The notes under the pieces: model-generated
What the model saw: the letters and a program-made list of their open reading frames with translations, nothing else
Told to the model about the DNA's origin: nothing
The model's database searches: none
In this document: positions 16,973-29,500 of the stretch, piece after piece
How positions within the stretch are numbered: position 1 is the first letter of the stretch
How the letters are laid out: each line of letters opens with the position of its first letter
Made by a program: the position numbers and the translations under genes
Source: Anniella stebbinsi
Taxonomy: Eukaryota > Chordata > Lepidosauria > Squamata > Anniellidae
Assembly (NCBI GenBank): GCA_029215795.1
Contig: JARDYH010000041.1
Coordinates: 62,001-126,000 of the forward strand
Direction: 5' to 3'
DNA: 64,000 nucleotides

Positions 16973-19900
16973 ATCAAAATTTATCATACAAAACAATTCA
17001 ATACAAATACAAATTTTTCCATAGCCACTTGGAATTGCAGAGGTTTAAGACAACGGGAAAGGAGAGAAGAAATATTATCGGCTCTTTCGAAGTTAGGCCC
17101 CGATATTATTATTTTGCAGGAAATTAATTTTGATTCGGAAAAGGAAAGAAGTCTAGCTCAAAAATTTTGGTCGTGGGGACCGTCAGTCTGGTCATATAAC
17201 GAAACGGGAAGAGGAGGAGTAGGAGCGATAATAAAATGGAAACGGGGAATGAAAATCAAGAGGACCGTAGAAGCCGATCCCGGACATTTGGTCGTCGTAG
17301 ATTTCAGTCTCCGGGAAAGGCGGGAGGAAGGTAGCGAGGAAGAAATCCATTTTAGATTGTGCGCCCTTTATGCGCCGACTACGCTTCAACGTAGGAAGAA
17401 ATTATGGCAGACTTTGAAGGATCACGTTCAAACGAATAGGTCTTTAATCATCGTGGGAGATTTTAACAATAGAACAAGCTTGAGCGACCACGTTAATTTA
17501 GCGAACGGTGATCTCGGAGGTAAGAAGAAAGAATTACCTCTGACGCCCGAAGAGAGGGAACTGCAAAACTTATTAAAGAGAGACTTGCGGTTGCAAGATA
17601 AGGCGACGCTTATAGATAATCAATTAGAGTATTTCCCTATTTGGAGCAGGAAAGTTTATATGGAAAGGTTTCAGCAGTTAGATGGGGTAAAGTTTACTTT
17701 TTATCATCCCAGATTTGTAAGTAGGATAGATAGAATTTGGGGGAAAGAAGATCTAAAGGTGAACCGGGTTCAAGTTCTCTTAACTCCGTGGTCTGACCAT
17801 GGGATTTTAATGATGGACTTTTACACCGGTGAGGTTTTGATTAAAGGAAGACCGGGTTGGAGACTCGCTCCTAGGTTGTTGCAGGATACCGATTGCAAGG
17901 AAGAATTAGAAAAGGTCATGGATTATTCCGAAAGGTTGAGATCGTACGAAGGAACGGGCCCGATCGTGTGGTGGGAGGAGTTAAAAAGAACGGTTAAGAG
18001 GACCTGTATTTCTTTGGCGAAAAAAGAGTACAAAATAGATCTCAGAAATTATCAACGGGCCTTGTATTCTTACCTGAAAATTCACTATAAAATAAACAAA
18101 GGGCTACCGTGGGATAAAAAGGAATTAGACAGATCGGCGGAAGCGATAAGGCAATATCAACAGCAACAACATTGGTTGAGAGTGGAAAAACAAAAAAATA
18201 GATCTACCGGTCCTATAATAGACAAAGGAGAGTGGGAAGCGGACAAAAAGACAAACAGCAGGGAAAGCTTTAAAGGATTAAGGAACAACGCGGGAGAGAG
18301 GATCAAAACAAAACCTCGAGAGATGATGGACATTATGGAAGACTATTACACAAAGGTTTATAGAAAGCAAGTTATTTCAAAAGAAGATATGTTACATTTT
18401 CTTAAAAAAACTAACAAGGACGATCTGAAAGGACTTACGGAGGAGGAAAAACAAGCCATGATCGCTCCGATAGAGAAAGAGGAAATTTTGAAAGTGATAG
18501 CGCAAGGCAAAACCAAATCGTCACCGGGCCCGGACGGGTTGACGTATTCCTTTTACAAAACTTTTAAAGAGGAAGTAGCCGAACCGTTAGCTCGAGCCTT
18601 TAATGCTGCTTTAAAAAATCAATGTCTGGGTGAGACTTTTTATCGAGGAACTTTGATTTTTTTGCCGAAAGGAGGAGATTTAACCCTTCCTGAAAATTGG
18701 CGCCCGATTACCCTCACTGATGTAGACTATAGGATTTTAGCGAAAGTTCTCAACAACAGGCTATCTAAAGTGGTTTCAAAATTGGTAGTGGGCTTGCAAA
18801 CGAGCGCCGTCCCCGGTAGACGAATGTCAGACTCTTTATGTTTGGTCAGAGAATTTTTTCACTTTCGGAGTTTGAAACCTCAAAATCGAGGTTTGCTTCA
18901 ATTAGACCAGTCGAAAGCTTTCGACAGGGTCGATCAAGATTATCTATGGGAAGTTTTAACGCTGAAGGGAGTTCCGCTGGTATTTATAGAACACTTGCGC
19001 GTTCTGTACAAAAACGCATCCGTCACGCCGCAAATAAACGGATGGAAGGGATCGGAGGTGAGAATCAAATCGGGACTGAGACAGGGTTGCCCGTTGAGCC
19101 CTTTGTTATATATACTGGCGATAGACCCGCTGCTAGCTTCCATTCAGCGGGACGAGCGTATTCGTGGACTGCCTTTGGGATTAACGGCAGAGGAGGAGAG
19201 AGAACCGGAAACGTCTGGGAGACAAAAGAAAATCACGCCTCAGGAGGTGAAGACTATAGCGCACGCCGACGACGTTTATGTCTTCCTGACACGAAAGGAA
19301 GAGACGGAAAGGGTCGTGAAGCACTTGGAAGAATACGGTAGGGCTTCGGGAGCGGCGGTGAATCAAAATAAAAGCAAAATTTATGATTTGAAGATCAGAG
19401 AGAGAACGATCAAAGTCACGACATTACAAGAAGCGGAGAGTAAACGACGGGGAAGGTCGGAACGACGAGAACAGAAAGGGGAATCTGATGAATCCGATGA
19501 AGATGAAATAGAGACAGCTGCCGTTAAGATCCTGGGAGTTAGTTTTTCTTTGACGGAAGACGGCTGGGAAGAAAACTGGCTTTTATGGGAAAAAAGAGTA
19601 GAGGAAAAACTTAAAAAATGGAAGGGATGGAATCTGGATGTGTATAGAAAAGTAAAATATTTCAATACCTATTGTGTAACAGCTGCTAATAATTTGGCGG
19701 TGGTATACCCGCCACCAAAAAAAGTGATAGAGAGGGTGAATACGCAACTTTTTCTATTTCTTTGGCGAATTAAGAATTATCCTCTGTCTAGGACGGTGGC
19801 ATATTTGAAAGTAAGTGAGGGAGGATTGGGACTACCTGCCATCGGCCCCCTCTTTATAGCAACCTTTGTGAGTAATAATTTTCACCAGGGAGGGTTTGCA

Positions 19901-20863
19901 GGAGATGGTAAGGGACGGGTGGCGATTCGATCCGTGTATGGAGACAAATGGAAAAATATGCAATGGGGGAAAAAATGGTGGGAGAAGGAAATGACAAATT
20001 TTAAACTGACAGAAGCGATGAAGGTTCCTTTGCCTAAATATCTTAGGGAAGCGGTGCTTCTAATGCACCTCTGGAAAGTGCCATCTGCTTCTTTTAAAAA
20101 ACAGCAAACGAGTCTAAAGGAGGTGAAAAGGACAATATATACAGATATTTTGAATAACAACTTTGTAAACGTGTGGAAAGAACGTAACATACGTAAGGAA
20201 CATATCTCGCGTTATTTAAAATCTGGCGATGTAGCTCAAAGTGTGTTTCAGGATAAAAGGATACCTTACAGTTTGTGGGACCTAAGGTGGAAAATGTACC
20301 ATCAGGTCTACAGTATAGGAACAACGAATCCGTGGCGATCGGACGAGCGCCAACGGTGCCAAAGACCGGGTTGTGTAAATAAGAAGAGTACTGGGTTAGG
20401 CGGGGTTAAGGAAAAAGAAACTTTTCAGCATTTTATACAGGATTGCCCACCGGCTAAACGGGTGTGGGAAAAGGTGGCCGATCGTTTGAAGTGGCCCTTT
20501 TTGGAAAATCAAACATGGGAAAATATCTTGTCTGGAATAGAGCCGACAGGGGGGTTTCAAGGACCGGAAAAAAAGGTGGGTCCGAATAAGAATAAGGACA
20601 GGGAAAAGAGTAGTAAGGAAAAGGGGTTTTGGAAGGTGCCGTGGACAACGGTTCGTTTGATAAATCTTTTAGTGCTGCTGATTATAGGAATCCAGCGTAC
20701 AAAAGCATTAAAGAGTGGAAACGAAGAAAAGGTAGAGATCTCTGTTCAATTTGTTATTAATAGAGTAAGATCAATAGCAAGATATGAAAAGAAAAGAACT
20801 CCAAACAATAGGTGGCAAAAGTGGTGGAAGTGGTTGGAAAATTCGACAACGCCTATTACGTAA
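16973..20863 (+). CDS. ORF2 endonuclease-reverse transcriptase (unit C)
   Basis: Open for 1296 codons after the in-frame TAA at 16970-16972, again with no ATG before the endonuclease motifs. The protein is identical to unit B from TTG 17114 onward, including the APE active-site residues, RT motifs A-E and the C-terminal CCHC cluster. Confidence 0.9.
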   Translation: MKIYHTKQFNTNTNFSIATWNCRGLRQRERREEILSALSKLGPDIIILQEINFDSEKERSLAQKFWSWGPSVWSYNETGRGGVGAIIKWKRGMKIKRTVEADPGHLVVVDFSLRERREEGSEEEIHFRLCALYAPTTLQRRKKLWQTLKDHVQTNRSLIIVGDFNNRTSLSDHVNLANGDLGGKKKELPLTPEERELQNLLKRDLRLQDKATLIDNQLEYFPIWSRKVYMERFQQLDGVKFTFYHPRFVSRIDRIWGKEDLKVNRVQVLLTPWSDHGILMMDFYTGEVLIKGRPGWRLAPRLLQDTDCKEELEKVMDYSERLRSYEGTGPIVWWEELKRTVKRTCISLAKKEYKIDLRNYQRALYSYLKIHYKINKGLPWDKKELDRSAEAIRQYQQQQHWLRVEKQKNRSTGPIIDKGEWEADKKTNSRESFKGLRNNAGERIKTKPREMMDIMEDYYTKVYRKQVISKEDMLHFLKKTNKDDLKGLTEEEKQAMIAPIEKEEILKVIAQGKTKSSPGPDGLTYSFYKTFKEEVAEPLARAFNAALKNQCLGETFYRGTLIFLPKGGDLTLPENWRPITLTDVDYRILAKVLNNRLSKVVSKLVVGLQTSAVPGRRMSDSLCLVREFFHFRSLKPQNRGLLQLDQSKAFDRVDQDYLWEVLTLKGVPLVFIEHLRVLYKNASVTPQINGWKGSEVRIKSGLRQGCPLSPLLYILAIDPLLASIQRDERIRGLPLGLTAEEEREPETSGRQKKITPQEVKTIAHADDVYVFLTRKEETERVVKHLEEYGRASGAAVNQNKSKIYDLKIRERTIKVTTLQEAESKRRGRSERREQKGESDESDEDEIETAAVKILGVSFSLTEDGWEENWLLWEKRVEEKLKKWKGWNLDVYRKVKYFNTYCVTAANNLAVVYPPPKKVIERVNTQLFLFLWRIKNYPLSRTVAYLKVSEGGLGLPAIGPLFIATFVSNNFHQGGFAGDGKGRVAIRSVYGDKWKNMQWGKKWWEKEMTNFKLTEAMKVPLPKYLREAVLLMHLWKVPSASFKKQQTSLKEVKRTIYTDILNNNFVNVWKERNIRKEHISRYLKSGDVAQSVFQDKRIPYSLWDLRWKMYHQVYSIGTTNPWRSDERQRCQRPGCVNKKSTGLGGVKEKETFQHFIQDCPPAKRVWEKVADRLKWPFLENQTWENILSGIEPTGGFQGPEKKVGPNKNKDREKSSKEKGFWKVPWTTVRLINLLVLLIIGIQRTKALKSGNEEKVEISVQFVINRVRSIARYEKKRTPNNRWQKWWKWLENSTTPIT

Positions 20864-21114
20864 TACACTAATGTACTGTTGATGGAGGGAGTGAGGTGAA
20901 ATAAGGTAATATGAAAAGGCTGTTAATTGTATTTTGTAACTTTTATGGCGTCATGTAGAAGTATGTATACTATTTTTTGAAATAATTTGAATCTTGTGTA
21001 TAATTTTTGAATACTTTACTTCTGTTTTATCTGTTTTATCTGTACAGTAGTATGTTTTTTTAAAATAAAAAATTTATTCCTAAAAAAAAAAAAAAAAAAA
21101 AAATTTATTCCTAA
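20864..21114 (+). other. 3' UTR, poly(A), telomere junction (unit C)
   Basis: 218-nt UTR, TTTATTCCT, 22 A at 21082-21103, then TTTATTCCTAA at 21104-21114. Confidence 0.9.
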
Positions 21115-21471
21115 CCCTAACCCTAACCCTAACCCTAACCCTAACCCTAACCCTAACCCTAACCCTAACCCTAACCCTAACCCTAACCTAACCCTAACCC
21201 TAACCCTAACCCTAACCCTAACCCTAACCCTAACCCTAACCCTAACCCTAACCCTAACCCTAACCCTAACCCTAACCCTAACCCTAACCCTAACCCTAAC
21301 CCTAACCCTAACCCTAACCCTAACCCTAACCCTAACCCTAACCCTAACCCTAACCCTAACCCTAACCCTTAACCCTTAACCCTTAACCCTTAACCTTAAC
21401 CTTAACCTTAACCTTAACCTTAACCTTAACCTTAACCTTAACCTTAACCTTAACCTTAACCTTAACCTTAA
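21115..21471 (+). repeat. Telomeric tract J3 with CCTAA variant
   Basis: 12 CCCTAA, one shortened CCTAA (21187-21191), 29 CCCTAA (21192-21365), 4 CCCTTAA (21366-21393), 13 CCTTAA (21394-21471). The CCTAA after exactly 12 repeats recurs in J5, which argues that J3 and J5 share descent. Confidence 0.97.
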
Positions 21472-21657
21472 CCTCAACCACTGAGGTGGAAGGAGGTGTT
21501 TCACAACAGCTCCTGCTTTGGGAAACGCATAACGAGCTCTACGTTGGACAAAACGAATGGTACCCCAAAAACTGTGAAACTGCAGTGTGGGGGAAGTGTT
21601 GGGGAACTAGGAGATGCCTTTTTGGGGTCTCTACCCCAAAAATTCAAGGAGAAAACG
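21472..21657 (+). promoter_or_regulatory. 5' leader with hairpin (unit D)
   Basis: Same leader as unit B; hairpin at 21619-21642, ORF1 ATG at 21658. Confidence 0.65.
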
Positions 21658-24600
21658 ATGTCGGAAGCTGACCTCCCAGGCACGGCTCTGCAGAAGGAAG
21701 AGGACAAAGTGGCTGACACCGGAAAAGAACACAGTGAGTCTTTCATTGAAAACCCTGAAACTGGAAAAGATCGCCTTAGTAAAACAGAGGGTGAAGAAAG
21801 GGTACCCCATCTAGTAGAAGACTTGAAAAGAAAGGATTTGAAGGAAAAGGGTATGCTAACTGGGAGGGAAATACAGAAGGAAGGGCCCTTGCGAGAGCTC
21901 TCAGTCCCCTCTTGTGAGAAGGAGTTTTTTTCCATTGAAAATACAAAGGAACAACCTGAAGACCTTTTGTTAAGGGAGCGAAAGGAAGAAGGAGGGGGGG
22001 TGAGAGTTGGAAGCCCCCAAACCCGAGGAGGAGATGTTAAAACCCTACCCGCGGGCTCTCTTCCCGAATGGGGAGAGGATCTAATCCGGTCCCAGGCCTC
22101 GTGGACTCTTCCAGATGAGCCAGGCCCGGAGCAAACTCATTATGACTCAGCGTTTGTTTGCAGAGAGCCACAGGAAGTGCCTCTTAGCCGGCAGAAAGTA
22201 GAAATGAGCTGGCAGGAAATGGGGTAAGTAGAAATGAGCTGGCAGGAAATGGGGTCGCTGGAAAGGGGGAGGGACAGATCGCCCATTAAGCCTGGAGAGG
22301 CTTTTCAAAGGTCCCCTGAAATTGACTGGCAGGGAAGACGTCCAATGGGAGCTGAAATCTGTACAGAACCTGCAAAATACAGTTTAATGCAGCAAAGGAG
22401 CAGGGACACTGACTTTTTGGAAGTAAAAGCATACAGACCGGGATTTCTGAGTGCTGATTCTGGCACTTATTTGTCTGTTTCTGATTCTGAAGTAGTTTCT
22501 TTTCAAAGAAGAAACACTGACAGTGGGGAAGGAAAAAAGGACTTTGATTGTAGTCCAGATATGTTTGAGTCTGTGCAGCAACAGACCCCCTTTTTGCAGA
22601 ATACACCCATTGGATCTGGGATGGAACAGGCAGACATCGTTATGAATATGACAGACGAAAAAGATGACAGTAAACAGGGAGAAAATAGAAAGGAACGTCT
22701 GAGAGATAAATGGGCCAACTCTTCCAACTCGAGAGAGAAAAGAATTTTAATGCAGTGGGAAACGCAAATGTGCCTTCCTATGGAAGATGTGCATAAATTT
22801 CTTTTGTACCCTCCCTTTGATGAAAATGACCTGGTCAAATTATGGGGATTTATAGTGGTACGCGTGGCTTTGAGTGGGCCGGCTCAGGAAAAGAAGCTCA
22901 ATAAACTGGGACACGAGAAACTTTTTCGCTTGTTGGAAAGCGCGCGTGAACCTATTTTGGAACTGTTGAAAGGCAATGAGGTTGCCGACCGAGAGGATGC
23001 CGTGACGGCCGTGAAGTTGACGGAGAATATTGTCGAACGGATGTTGATCATGCGTAAGCCGCGGACCTCTCGGGAAAGTTTTCCCAAATGGCTAGAAGAA
23101 AGGGAATTTATCAGAATGCTACAAGAAGTTTTGAGAGAATGGGAGAAACCCGAGAGGCGAAGCACGCTAGCTCAGCCTATCCTATGTAGAGACACGAATG
23201 ATAAAAATCTCGTGATGACGAGAGAGGACTATATGGAGTGGTTGGCTTTAATAATTTCTTATTTACGGCAGAGGGGGACGTTAAAGAAAAGATATGGGAG
23301 AGACTCTTTTCTAGATTTGCAAACGCGGAGCCGAGGGACGGATGTCACGGAAGAGCGAGGAGCTTCGCTGACGACTGGAGGAAGAACGCCTGTAATGGGA
23401 GACCCGGAGGTGGAGCCGGATGGCGATACGGAGGAGGAGAGTCGGGCCTTTTTCATTGAACAGGGGACTTCTGCGCTTGCAGGGTCCCCGCAAATCGGTG
23501 AGGACCTAACTTTCGGTCTTAGCTCGGGGGAGAAGTCTTTACCTAAAGGCAAGAGATCTAGGAAAGAGGGGAGTGAAAACCCCTCGCCGGCGGCCGATAG
23601 GGGGAAAAAGGCTAGGACGGGAGGCGTAGAGTTGGATCCGAACGAAGTAGAATCTGAGACTCGATTTCACAGGGTGTCGGAAACGGAGACGGAGACGGGG
23701 GAGGAGTCGGGAGAGGAGTCGGATATGGAGTCGGAGCTCTTGTCTGATGTAGAAATAGAATGCGGACAACGAGCGGAGGAAGGGAAAGGGGAAATCCGGG
23801 AATCTTCTGTAACAGTAGGGACTAAAGCACAGGAGGGGAGGAAAAAAGGAGACGGGACGGAAGGGGTTAGAGGCGGAAGGAGTTCGGGATCGGGCAGTCC
23901 TTTAGCCGAACTGATTAGGTGGAGTTCGGACCCGGATTTATTAGAATTGGAGGAGGTGGTACGGTTAGAAGAGAGGGTAGACGTTCCCCGAGATAATGGG
24001 GGGGTCGGAGAGGGGAAACGGAAGTCGGGCCCGGATGCTGCTGGTGTTTCTGCTTTCTCCCCTGCCGAGGATTCGATCTGTGCGGATGGAGGAGAAAGCG
24101 GGACGGGACTTTCGTCGGAGTCGAAGGCGCCTTTGGCGGACGTGGACTGTGATGAACGTGCGCTCGGAGATTCGCTCAGGGGGCGAAAGGAACGGCATTT
24201 TCAACAAGGAGCGCGGCCGAAGGAAAGAGGGACTTTGGGACATTCGCTTCCACCTGTACGAAGTGTTTATAAAATTGGTCTTGTGAGTAATGGCGTTCCG
24301 CCGCCGCCGACGTCGCCTTCTCGTGAGGTTTCTCCGAGTACTGTAGCGGCCTCGGAGAAACCCAGAGAATCGATCGTCGGAGATGATACGACACGGGGAG
24401 AGGTTACGGAGGGGGAATCGACAATAAATACAGAAGCGCGGGAAGGGCCCCCTTCGCAAGGGAAGCAGAGGGTGAGATCCTATGCTGCGGCTGCGGCGGG
24501 GGAGTCCGATGCTGGGGGGTCGGGGAATAGAATGGGAGGGGAAAGGCCAAATATGAGAGGATACAGAGATTTAGAGTTGGATATGTTTGAAGATCAAGAA

Positions 24601-26481
24601 CTCTTAGACCGATATTATTCGGGAATCCCGGACGACTACGATGCTCGCCAGAGATATGTAGTACGTCTGCGGTATAGAGGACAGGACCCGCAGAAAATAT
24701 CGAGGAACTATATTGAAAATGAGATACTTTTTCGATTTTTGAAATATCCTAAGGAGGACATTTTGGCGGTTATCATCCCGCTAGGGATGAGGGAGATAGA
24801 TATTTGCTTGAGAACGGAACGGGCGTACCAAAAGTTTTGGGATTTGTGTCGATTGGCGGTGAAAAACAGAGCCTCGATTTTTAAGGATTACGATGTGGTC
24901 CCTCTTTTTCGAGGAGAGACTAAAGTTTTGACCGTGAGCTTCCGAACGACGAGTATACCTAAAGAGGACATCGCTACGTGGCTTGGCCGTCATTGCCGAG
25001 TCATGATGGAACCGGAAAAGAAACTATCCGAGGCGGGAATTTGGACGGGAGAGTTTAGAGCGATAGTGGCCTTGGACAGGACGGCCTACGGCGGACCAAG
25101 GCACTTGCCGAAGTATTTCTTTTTGGGAGCGGACAGGGGAATGACCCGATATAGCGGTCAGCCCTCGGCGTGCTTCCAATGCGGAGGTTACGATCACCAT
25201 CGCCGCAATTGTACCACTCCGCTCTGTTCCAAGTGTGGAACTAAAGGACATAGCACGATGCATTGTGACAGAGAGGTGACTTGTAGCTTGTGTAGACAAA
25301 TCGGGCACCCGTACATGTGGTGCCCGGCCTCCAAGTATAATATGGACGATGACGAGAGATTTAGGGAAGCTTCGAGGAGAGCGACCGAAGGGAAAAGACG
25401 ACAGGAAGAAAAGGAAAAAAAGGAACGAGCGGAAAGGGACGGGAAGCAAAAAGAAAGAGAAAACGAGGCGGCGAAGGACAAAAGAACGTCATACGCTCGA
25501 GTTCGGGACATTTTAGGAAAGGCGAGAGGAGGAAACGGAAGCTCTGCGGGAAGCTCGACACAAAGCCACGGGTCTGAGAAGGAACGAGAGGATGAGTTGT
25601 ACAGGCAAAGTCGGGAAATGGAAGAACGGGAACGTGTCGAAGCGTGGAAAACAGTTTCTAGTCACAGAAAAGGTAAAGAAAAGGATGCGGGGAAATCATC
25701 TTCCGAGAGACCTCAAACTCAGAACCGGTTTTCAGTGTTACAAGAAGAAGAAGTCATGGAGATAGGGGAACAGGAAGAAGAGAGGGAAAGAACATGTGTC
25801 GTCCCTGGGTTAGGAAAAGAACCCCAAAACGATCAATCTCCCAAGGAGCAGAGAGACCTTCGAGAAAACAAGAGGGCGAAAAAGCAAGGGGCGGATACGC
25901 GTCGGCAGCTGTCGAGGAGAAGCGTGGCGGATCTGAAGGAGGAATATGACATGCTGGAGGTAGAAGTCGGGATGGCGAGAAGAGAGATACCTTCTTTGTT
26001 AGCGGATGAAACGGAAAAGGGAACCGACGAGCGCTCCAAAAGAATAGATAAACTCAGCAAAAGAAAAGAAGAATGGGAGTGGCGATTAGAGAAATTACGA
26101 CGCACGATGGAGGAAAAAACTGAATTACGGGGGTTAGAAGGAAAAAAGAAACAAACGGAAGAAGAAGAGATGGAAATAGAGCCCGACGAAACAGAAGAGC
26201 GAGATGTACGAAAGGAGATTTTAGAAGAAAACAATCCCGAATCTGGAAAGGACGCGGGAGAGGAGATGACGTCGAAAGCCGGAGGGCGACGTCTAGATCA
26301 AACTACGGTCTCGGTGGAAGAGGAACAAAAGGTAGAGGGAAGTTCTTGTCCTGAAAACCCTCACCCGGGAGGAACCGGACAGGAACCGGATATAATTAGT
26401 AGGACTACACCTCCAAATCTATCGGAGGGGGTAGACTCATTGACAATTTCTGGAGATAGTTCAGGAACGGGAATAAGCTAA
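21658..26481 (+). pseudogene. ORF1 with in-frame stop from 30-bp duplication (unit D)
   Basis: The first reading segment ends at TAA 22225-22227, codon 190 from the ATG. Because the insertion is 30 bp the frame is kept, and an in-frame ATG lies at 22234, six nucleotides after the stop. A 1415-codon frame continues from there to 26481, with all three zinc knuckles and the coiled-coil tail. The copy could therefore still yield an N-terminally shortened ORF1 protein by re-initiation, or full-length by readthrough. Whether either occurs is unknown. Confidence 0.85.
22195..22254 (+). repeat. 30-bp perfect tandem duplication in unit D ORF1
   Basis: Two adjacent 30-bp copies, each beginning AAGTAGAAATGAGC and ending ATGGGGT. 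The corresponding place in all other visible copies has one. The join produces GGG-TAA, the only premature stop seen in any ORF1 in the window. It is typical of replication slippage, though an assembly or read error cannot be excluded. Confidence 0.88.
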
Positions 26482-26590
26482 AGAGATATAGATATAATTT
26501 AGAGGTTTTTTAGAGTTTAAGGGATGTTATTAAATTCATAAGTTTGTATCATATAATACAGGTTTAAGTAAGTACGGTCCTACGACGTAA

Positions 26591-29500
26591 ATCAAAATTT
26601 ATCATACAAAACAATTCAATACAAATACAAATTTTTCCATAGCCACTTGGAATTGCAGAGGTTTAAGACAACGGGAAAGGAGAGAAGAAATATTATCGGC
26701 TCTTTCGAAGTTAGGCCCCGATATTATTATTTTGCAGGAAATTAATTTTGATTCGGAAAAGGAAAGAAGTCTAGCTCAAAAATTTTGGTCGTGGGGACCG
26801 TCAGTCTGGTCATATAACGAAACGGGAAGAGGAGGAGTAGGAGCGATAATAAAATGGAAACGGGGAATGAAAATCAAGAGGACCGTAGAAGCCGATCCCG
26901 GACATTTGGTCGTCGTAGATTTCAGTCTCCGGGAAAGGCGGGAGGAAGGTAGCGAGGAAGAAATCCATTTTAGATTGTGCGCCCTTTATGCGCCGACTAC
27001 GCTTCAACGTAGGAAGAAATTATGGCAGACTTTGAAGGATCACGTTCAAACGAATAGGTCTTTAATCATCGTGGGAGATTTTAACAATAGAACAAGCTTG
27101 AGCGACCACGTTAATTTAGCGAACGGTGATCTCGGAGGTAAGAAGAAAGAATTACCTCTGACGCCCGAAGAGAGGGAACTGCAAAACTTATTAAAGAGAG
27201 ACTTGCGGTTGCAAGATAAGGCGACGCTTATAGATAATCAATTAGAGTATTTCCCTATTTGGAGCAGGAAAGTTTATATGGAAAGGTTTCAGCAGTTAGA
27301 TGGGGTAAAGTTTACTTTTTATCATCCCAGATTTGTAAGTAGGATAGATAGAATTTGGGGGAAAGAAGATCTAAAGGTGAACCGGGTTCAAGTTCTCTTA
27401 ACTCCGTGGTCTGACCATGGGATTTTAATGATGGACTTTTACACCGGTGAGGTTTTGATTAAAGGAAGACCGGGTTGGAGACTCGCTCCTAGGTTGTTGC
27501 AGGATACCGATTGCAAGGAAGAATTAGAAAAGGTCATGGATTATTCCGAAAGGTTGAGATCGTACGAAGGAACGGGCCCGATCGTGTGGTGGGAGGAGTT
27601 AAAAAGAACGGTTAAGAGGACCTGTATTTCTTTGGCGAAAAAAGAGTACAAAATAGATCTCAGAAATTATCAACGGGCCTTGTATTCTTACCTGAAAATT
27701 CACTATAAAATAAACAAAGGGCTACCGTGGGATAAAAAGGAATTAGACAGATCGGCGGAAGCGATAAGGCAATATCAACAGCAACAACATTGGTTGAGAG
27801 TGGAAAAACAAAAAAATAGATCTACCGGTCCTATAATAGACAAAGGAGAGTGGGAAGCGGACAAAAAGACAAACAGCAGGGAAAGCTTTAAAGGATTAAG
27901 GAACAACGCGGGAGAGAGGATCAAAACAAAACCTCGAGAGATGATGGACATTATGGAAGACTATTACACAAAGGTTTATAGAAAGCAAGTTATTTCAAAA
28001 GAAGATATGTTACATTTTCTTAAAAAAACTAACAAGGACGATCTGAAAGGACTTACGGAGGAGGAAAAACAAGCCATGATCGCTCCGATAGAGAAAGAGG
28101 AAATTTTGAAAGTGATAGCGCAAGGCAAAACCAAATCGTCACCGGGCCCGGACGGGTTGACGTATTCCTTTTACAAAACTTTTAAAGAGGAAGTAGCCGA
28201 ACCGTTAGCTCGAGCCTTTAATGCTGCTTTAAAAAATCAATGTCTGGGTGAGACTTTTTATCGAGGAACTTTGATTTTTTTGCCGAAAGGAGGAGATTTA
28301 ACCCTTCCTGAAAATTGGCGCCCGATTACCCTCACTGATGTAGACTATAGGATTTTAGCGAAAGTTCTCAACAACAGGCTATCTAAAGTGGTTTCAAAAT
28401 TGGTAGTGGGCTTGCAAACGAGCGCCGTCCCCGGTAGACGAATGTCAGACTCTTTATGTTTGGTCAGAGAATTTTTTCACTTTCGGAGTTTGAAACCTCA
28501 AAATCGAGGTTTGCTTCAATTAGACCAGTCGAAAGCTTTCGACAGGGTCGATCAAGATTATCTATGGGAAGTTTTAACGCTGAAGGGAGTTCCGCTGGTA
28601 TTTATAGAACACTTGCGCGTTCTGTACAAAAACGCATCCGTCACGCCGCAAATAAACGGATGGAAGGGATCGGAGGTGAGAATCAAATCGGGACTGAGAC
28701 AGGGTTGCCCGTTGAGCCCTTTGTTATATATACTGGCGATAGACCCGCTGCTAGCTTCCATTCAGCGGGACGAGCGTATTCGTGGACTGCCTTTGGGATT
28801 AACGGCAGAGGAGGAGAGAGAACCGGAAACGTCTGGGAGACAAAAGAAAATCACGCCTCAGGAGGTGAAGACTATAGCGCACGCCGACGACGTTTATGTC
28901 TTCCTGACACGAAAGGAAGAGACGGAAAGGGTCGTGAAGCACTTGGAAGAATACGGTAGGGCTTCGGGAGCGGCGGTGAATCAAAATAAAAGCAAAATTT
29001 ATGATTTGAAGATCAGAGAGAGAACGATCAAAGTCACGACATTACAAGAAGCGGAGAGTAAACGACGGGGAAGGTCGGAACGACGAGAACAGAAAGGGGA
29101 ATCTCATGAATCCGATGAAGATGAAATAGAGACAGCTGCCGTTAAGATCCTGGGAGTTAGTTTTTCTTTGACGGAAGACGGCTGGGAAGAAAACTGGCTT
29201 TTATGGGAAAAAAGAGTAGAGGAAAAACTTAAAAAATGGAAGGGATGGAATCTGGATGTGTATAGAAAAGTAAAATATTTCAATACCTATTGTGTAACAG
29301 CTGCTAATAATTTGGCGGTGGTATACCCGCCACCAAAAAAAGTGATAGAGAGGGTGAATACGCAACTTTTTCTATTTCTTTGGCGAATTAAGAATTATCC
29401 TCTGTCTAGGACGGTGGCATATTTGAAAGTAAGTGAGGGAGGATTGGGACTACCTGCCATCGGCCCCCTCTTTATAGCAACCTTTGTGAGTAATAATTTT

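Larger units (their letters stand above)
11884..21114 (+). mobile_element. Unit C: complete retrotransposon
   Basis: Complete copy with both ORFs open. It is marked by ORF1 Arg (cgt, base G at 16373) instead of Pro, shared only with unit G among the complete copies, and by ORF2 Asp. Confidence 0.93.
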
